A stretch of DNA of 64,000 nucleotides from Gossypium raimondii (lineage: Eukaryota; Streptophyta; Magnoliopsida; Malvales; Malvaceae). Shown here in pieces: positions 59,125-64,000 of this stretch. The notes below the pieces were generated by a model, which saw only the letters and a program-made list of their open reading frames with translations, searched no databases and was not told where the DNA came from. Numbering within the stretch: position 1 is the stretch's first letter; every line of letters starts with the position of its first letter. Position numbers and translations under genes: made by a program. Location of the stretch: assembly GCF_025698545.1 (NCBI RefSeq), contig NC_068569.1:23994001-24058000 (forward strand), given 5' to 3'.

Positions 59125-59554
59125 GAATAAGAAATTTAAATTCAACAAATTTCAGAAAATTATTAATTAGAAAAAGGAGGATTTATTCCTAAAAATATTA
59201 AAATTAAAACAAACAACTTGTTTGACCAAAATTGATTCCTAAGTTATCCAAATTTATTAATTTTAAAAGAAAAGAAATCTCGAATTTTGCATTGTAATTA
59301 TTAGTTCGAACTTAAATTTTAGCAGCTCAAATTATTATATAAATTGAATTGAAGTATTTCAATCCTTGATTCCAATATTTCAAAAGTCTAATTAAAAATT
59401 TTAATATTTTTAATTTTGATTATATTAAAATCTTAATTTGAGTTTAAAATAAATAATTAAAACTGAACTCAAAAGTTATATTCATTTTATTAAGTAAATA
59501 AATATAATTAAATAAATTCTAACCGTTCGTTTTTTTCTTAAATTAGATTCAATA
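59125..59554. other. Gene-free AT-rich gap between two family A elements
   Basis: No gene or element boundary recognised. Confidence 0.5.
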
Positions 59555-59563
59555 ATAAATAAA

Positions 59564-59741
59564 GGGTAAACTATAAAAATAGTATATAGGACTGCTGTTA
59601 GGGAGGAAACGAAGTTTAATGGTAGAGTAACTACTTCGTAACAAAACGATAACGTAAGTGACTAAAACGTAACATTTGAAACATAAGTGACTAAAATATA
59701 ATCTAAGGCAAAAAAAAAGAGACTATTTTTATAGTTTACCC
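59564..59741. mobile_element. MULE-type MITE, family A copy 4, internally deleted
   Basis: The left end GGGTAAACTATAAAAATAG is kept, but most of the left arm is missing; the sequence jumps to the GTTAGGGAGG part of the right arm. The right end is CTATTTTTATAGTTTACCC. Flanks ATAAATAAA and ATAAATCAA match at 8 of 9. Confidence 0.8.
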
Positions 59742-59750
59742 ATAAATCAA

Positions 59751-60196
59751 AAAATCCCTCCAATTTCTGGTTTAACTCGAAATTTAAGATAAATCCGAAC
59801 TCCTTATCATCAAAATTCCTCCAATTGTAAATTTGCACCTGTGATTGATGACGTGGCATCCCGTGGGCCCCACACAATTTAATGAAAGCACAAAAGCACA
59901 GGATTCTTTCCCTGCGAGTGTTTACACACACGAATCAAACCCACACCGCTAAATCACCAAACCCTCTCTTTTTCTCTAATTCACAACATTACCCCTATTT
60001 CGTTACACTTCCGATCCCTTATTGGCCTTTCCTATTAAAGGGTTTTATCGTAAATTCATTTTCATTTGAAGGATAAAATACAATAAATAAAAATAAGAAA
60101 AAAAGATGGTTGGATTTGTTTATGAAAAAATGACGTGGAAATAATTAAACGGTGACGGAGAGAAAACCGGCCGGTAAGGTTGGGCTCCTTATTTCC
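59751..60196 (+). promoter_or_regulatory. Promoter region of the SEN1-like helicase gene
   Basis: Contains TGACGTGGC at about 59848 and TGACGTGG at about 60131, bZIP-type hybrid boxes. A 64-codon open frame at 59882-60076 has no family sequence and I treat it as non-coding. Confidence 0.4.
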
Positions 60197-60204
60197 TATA
60201 TAAA
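60197..60204 (+). promoter_or_regulatory. TATA box of the SEN1-like helicase gene
   Basis: TATATAAA in a good context (CCTATATAAACCC). A start near 60230 leads into a CT-rich leader. Confidence 0.6.
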
Positions 60205-60229
60205 CCCGTTTTCTCCCTTGACAATTCGC

Positions 60230-61280
60230 ACATTTAATGGAAACTAGAGAAAGATCCTCTTATTTTTCCTCTCTAAATTTATAACCTAATTTCTCTCCCT
60301 TTTTCAATCCTGGCTCGGTACTTCTGCAGTTCTTGAAGAGGTAAAAGAAAAAAAAAAAGAAGATAATTAAGATAATTAAATAAATGGGAAATTCTCTCTC
60401 AACTGAATTTCTTTTGTTTTTTCTTTCTATTTTGAATTTATATGTTGGAACTTGGAGAAATGCTGGAGGAATGAGATTAGATTTTGAATCGAAGGACAGA
60501 GGGTTTGACCTTTTGGATTAACGCATTCTTGTTTGACAGTTTTAATCGAAGTGATTTATTTTGATCTGCGAAAGGTTTTAGTTTATGAAATCTGCGGATT
60601 TCAAAGAAGGTGAATGACAATGGAGCTAAGTGTTTAGATTTATGCTCGTTTAAAACCCTAGGATTTGATCTGGGGGCTTATATTATGTGCTTATCGAGAT
60701 TAAGCTTAGATTAAGTCTAAATTAGGGATCTTATGATTCTAATTAAGTTCCGATTGGATTGCTTTTCTAAATTTCGAGTTAGTTAGGATTGAGGGTGAAA
60801 AGTTCTTCATTTTTTTAATTGTTCACATTGGATTCAATTAAGTTAATTATTTGCTTTGTTTGAGTATATTGCATTTAATGCTCCTTCAGAAGTAATCTTG
60901 TCGCCTTATTGTGATTGTTTGTGTGAACTATTTTAATTGCGTACTGTTTGGTAGATAGATGATAATCTTAGATTTGTTATGCTTTACTTTTGAAACTGTT
61001 TATTGATTATTAAAGTTGTGCGTATGTATGTGGAGGTATCAATTTTGGCAGTCAAGCTAGTTGTTATTTGGTTGTTGTTTCATGATTGGAGATAATTAGC
61101 AAGTACATTGCTTTGTTTCTTACAGGATGTGCAAACTTTTGTTGCTTAACTGGATTTGGTTAAACTAATAACTTTTTATCATATGTACAGCTTGTTTTCT
61201 ATGTGGATCTTTTGCTGACTAGTATACCCAGTTAGATCTTGTTGGAATAATCATATAGCTTGTATGCATTTATATATGAA
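60230..61280 (+). other. 5' UTR exon and probable leader intron of the helicase gene
   Basis: A leader exon of about 110 nt likely ends at the donor GAAGAG|GTAAAAG (60340/60341). The following 0.9 kb is T-rich, has no long open frame and looks like a leader intron. Possible acceptors are GTACAG near 61190 and CATATAG near 61256; the sequence does not decide. Long first introns in the 5' UTR often raise expression in plants. Confidence 0.5.
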
Positions 61281-64000
61281 ATGGGCTCCCGTGGAAGACC
61301 ATTATTTGATCTTAATGAACCCCCGGCTGAAGACGATGAGGAGAGTGATCTTGCTTCCTGCTTCCAGCCACAAAAGGCACTTCCATCTGCTAATGCCCAT
61401 ACTTCCGACTTATCTGTGACATTAACAGGTTCTCAGCAAAGAGTTAATTGTGACGGGTTCTTGCATGTGTCCTCTGACTTAGGTTTTCAAACATTTATTC
61501 AGCCTAAAGCTTCTCCTTTAACCAAAGTAGATATTGAACTCGAGAGAGCAGAAGACCAGAATTCCAATTTGGCATCATCTTCTTCAAAGTCAAAATCAAA
61601 TAATAGCAGGGAGACGAAAGGACATGTAGCAGCTTCCTCTGTTTCAGCTTCTACAAATGCTCAAGCTGCAGAAAGAGAAGAAGGTGAATGGTCTGATGCT
61701 GAGGATTCTGCTGATGCATCTGGAAATAATAGTATACATGAAGAGGTTAAAGCTTCACAAAAGCGAGCTATAAATGAACTGATGGATCATTCTAGTGCTT
61801 CAGGCATGATTATTCAAAGTGTTAGTGCCACTGAAAACAATCATTCTCCATTAAAGCCGGACCAGTTTCTAAATGATCAGATGGGCAACAGTAGCCAAAA
61901 TTCAGAAGGCAGTGGAAAAGGTGATATACCCATTGATGGTCAAGAAGAACCTGGCTTAGTGTCCAAACAAAGAGAAGTTAAAGGTATTGAAGCTAGTCAC
62001 ACACTTAGGTGTGCGAATAATCTAGGAAAGAGGAAGATAGGTCAACAGAAAGAAGCAATGCTGGGAAAGAAACGGAATAGAAAGACAATGTTTCTTAATT
62101 TGGAAGATATCAAACAAGCTGGCCCTATAAAAACTTCTACTCCAAGAAAGCAAAACATTCCAATGCCAGTTGTTACTCGCATTGTGAAAGAATATCACGT
62201 TGGTGAACGAATTGGCGAAAAGCAAGGCCGGCCAATAAATGAGGATCAGAAGCAAGTTGATGTACCATGTAATGAAGGAAGCAATCCTGCAGTAGAGTCA
62301 TGTGATCCTAAATCTGAATGTAATGGTGATATGAATTCTGGACTACTTGCCAGGCCTAGGAGGTTAAATAGTGGCTCTGATCTTTCTCATTTACCAAGCA
62401 TTCCCAAACAGAGTTCATGGAAGCAACCTATAGATTCAAGGCAACTTAAGAATTCACAGTTTCCTAATAGGAAACCAACTCCAATCAGCCAAAGCGCTAT
62501 GGACACAAAGATGGTAAACAAGAAACATCTTCCTTCTAAAAAGATAACTGCCACTACTACCTCTTATCATGACACATCTGTTGAACGTTTTATACGAGAG
62601 GCGACGAATGAAAAGTTTTGGCACCACCCAGGTAATAATATATGTGTGTGTCTGCATGTGTGCCTTCTTTTTATGGGTTTACAGATAGCTGTTGAATGCT
62701 TTTAGACTTCCTTAATCTAGATATTCTTGTTCTCTTTTAAAGGTGCTGTTTCCACTGATTTATTTGCAATATCTGTTAACAATAGTTCTCTTGATCTGGT
62801 TATTTATGAGAATTTCCATTGTAGAAACAATTAATGTGACATGTCTTTGGAGTTGCTGGTTTCCTCATTTACTCTTATCCCTCCTTAAAATATAATTATT
62901 TGTTTAATGGAACTTTTTCGTTAGGCACATGCATGTTATAGGAGATTACTTGGATGAATATGCTTATTTTTTCTACTATTTGTAAAGCCCCAGAATATTT
63001 ACCTGAGCCCTAATAATTTGTACAATTTCTGGAGCCATTGACATACAATACCGTAAAAGACGGCGTATTTAATTAATGTGAAGTAAAATATATGATCAGA
63101 ACTATTTCTTTCTTTCTTCCCATCATGGTAATTGAGTAAAGTTCCTTTTTCATTTTGCGTTTTTTTGGCTTGGCATCTTTTAGATTGCAGTTGTACTTGA
63201 CCTCTAATTATATTTGATTTCCGTTCATCTCTATCTTGTTTTTTTAATCTTTTGCTTCTTTTGGTGTACTAAATATCTTATGAACTTTTAGCCCTTGTAC
63301 TTGACAACGAATTTTCACTTAATACATCAGAAAACAGTGAACTCCAGTGTGTTCCTGGGCAGTTTGAATCTGCAGAAGAGTATGTCAGAGTATTTGAGCC
63401 GTTGCTTTTTGAGGAATGTCGTGCACAGCTGTACAGTACATGGGAAGAGTTAGCTGAATCAGCTTCAAGAGATACACATGTAATGGTCCGTATCAAAAGC
63501 ATTGAAAGGCGTGAAAGAGGTAAGAGTGGCTTAAAACACTTACCAGTCAACAACTTTGCAGTCTATTATCTTAGTGATAATGTAATTACTGTAGGTGGGG
63601 GGATTAGTAAGTTTGACAATTATGGTTTTGACCTCTAATTTGGTTAAATTTTTGGTTCCAAGGTAAAAATGCTGTCATTGTTTTTGGGAAAGAGAGTAAT
63701 CTTTCTACTAGTTTATTAATTGGCAGAAATTTTTCTTCTGTTGGTTTAGGATGGTATGATGTGATAGTTCTTCCCACTACTGAGTGCAAGTGGGTATTTA
63801 AGGAGGGTGATGTTGCAGTTTTATCTGCTCCAAGGCCGGGTTCTGGTATGATATTGGAATAAGATTTCTTTTCAGATTTATTTAGGAATAATTAAAAAGA
63901 AGTAAATATTTTAGCAATGTTTATTTCTTATATCTTGCAGTTAGAAACAAGTGGAGCAACACCTCTTCAATTGAAGAAGATGAGGAAGCCGAGGTTACTG
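61281..64000 (+). CDS. SEN1-like RNA/DNA helicase, N-terminal part only (gene runs off the window)
   Basis: Exons in view: 61281-62631, 63331-63519, 63750-63845 and 63941 to the window end; all junctions are phase 1 and GT-AG. The start is the ATG of MGSRGRPLFDLNEPPAEDDE, which is the conserved N terminus of this plant group; the few residues upstream in the same frame are leader. About 565 residues are visible. The first 450 are low-complexity, with acidic EEGEWSDAEDSAD and basic KRKIGQQKEAMLGKKRNRK stretches, probably disordered and nuclear. After FWHHP comes the conserved FESAEEYVRVFEPLLFEECR and AQLYSTWEELAES region that precedes the helicase core. The ATPase motifs lie beyond the window. 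Relatives include Arabidopsis At4g30100 and MAA3, related to yeast Sen1 which unwinds RNA:DNA hybrids in transcription termination. Confidence 0.92.

Noticed and set aside
59662..59931. Minus-strand open frame of 89 codons near the helicase promoter
   Set aside because: It crosses the end of a family A MITE and has no family sequence.
61260..61280. In-frame TTG upstream of the helicase gene as the start
   Set aside because: MGSRGRPLFDLNEPP at 61281 is the conserved N terminus; the upstream residues look like leader.
1..64000. CRISPR arrays, bacterial operons, ribosome-binding sites, phage or integron structure
   Set aside because: All genes are spliced plant genes or plant repeats. The regular array at 18.0-18.4 kb has degenerate units and uneven spacers, unlike CRISPR.

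Overview
The window looks like nuclear DNA of a dicot plant, most likely a cotton (Gossypium) or close Malvaceae relative. Reasons: the spliced genes carry GT-AG introns and plant-only families (VQ protein, plant GH3 beta-xylosidase, DUF4057), the intergenic DNA is very AT-rich, and the repeats resemble what I remember of cotton (a MAIN/plant-mobile-domain relic, MULE-type foldback elements, large solo LTRs). The genus is an inference; no marker proves it. All exon coordinates were worked out by hand from reading frame and splice sites.

Layout. 1-4.9 kb is a gene cluster: the 3' end of a TRM112-like gene (+), a two-exon gene for a small membrane protein (-), and a five-exon DUF4057 gene (-). 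4.9-18.8 kb is a repeat field: an inverted-repeat element, SINE-like and hAT-like MITEs, a plant-mobile-domain pseudogene, a 1.1 kb MULE-type element, a 2.3 kb solo LTR nested in a direct repeat, and a degenerate array of hairpin-like units. 19.0-21.4 kb holds an eight-exon plastid-type methyltransferase gene (+). 21.5-34.5 kb is again repeats, including a foldback element with a perfect 9-bp target duplication and a 2.5 kb solo LTR whose left edge was later tandemly duplicated. 34.6-35.4 kb is an intronless VQ-motif gene (-). 35.4-44.8 kb is repeats plus a possible plastid-derived insert. 44.8-50.6 kb is a 13-exon ERGIC3/Erv46-type gene (+), 53.6-57.4 kb a six-exon beta-D-xylosidase 7-like gene (+), and from 60.2 kb a SEN1-like helicase gene (+) begins and runs off the end.

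The genes do not form a pathway. They are housekeeping or cell-wall genes whose order recalls the Arabidopsis chromosome 1 At1g78 region and its At1g22 sister (from memory, to be checked). The transposable elements fill the gaps and mostly spare the genes. I saw no undescribed defence-like or otherwise novel system. The best leads are the phased hairpin-like array at 18.0-18.4 kb, the foldback element carrying clustered TGACGTGG motifs, the nested solo LTR, and the uncharacterised 101-residue putative tail-anchored protein.
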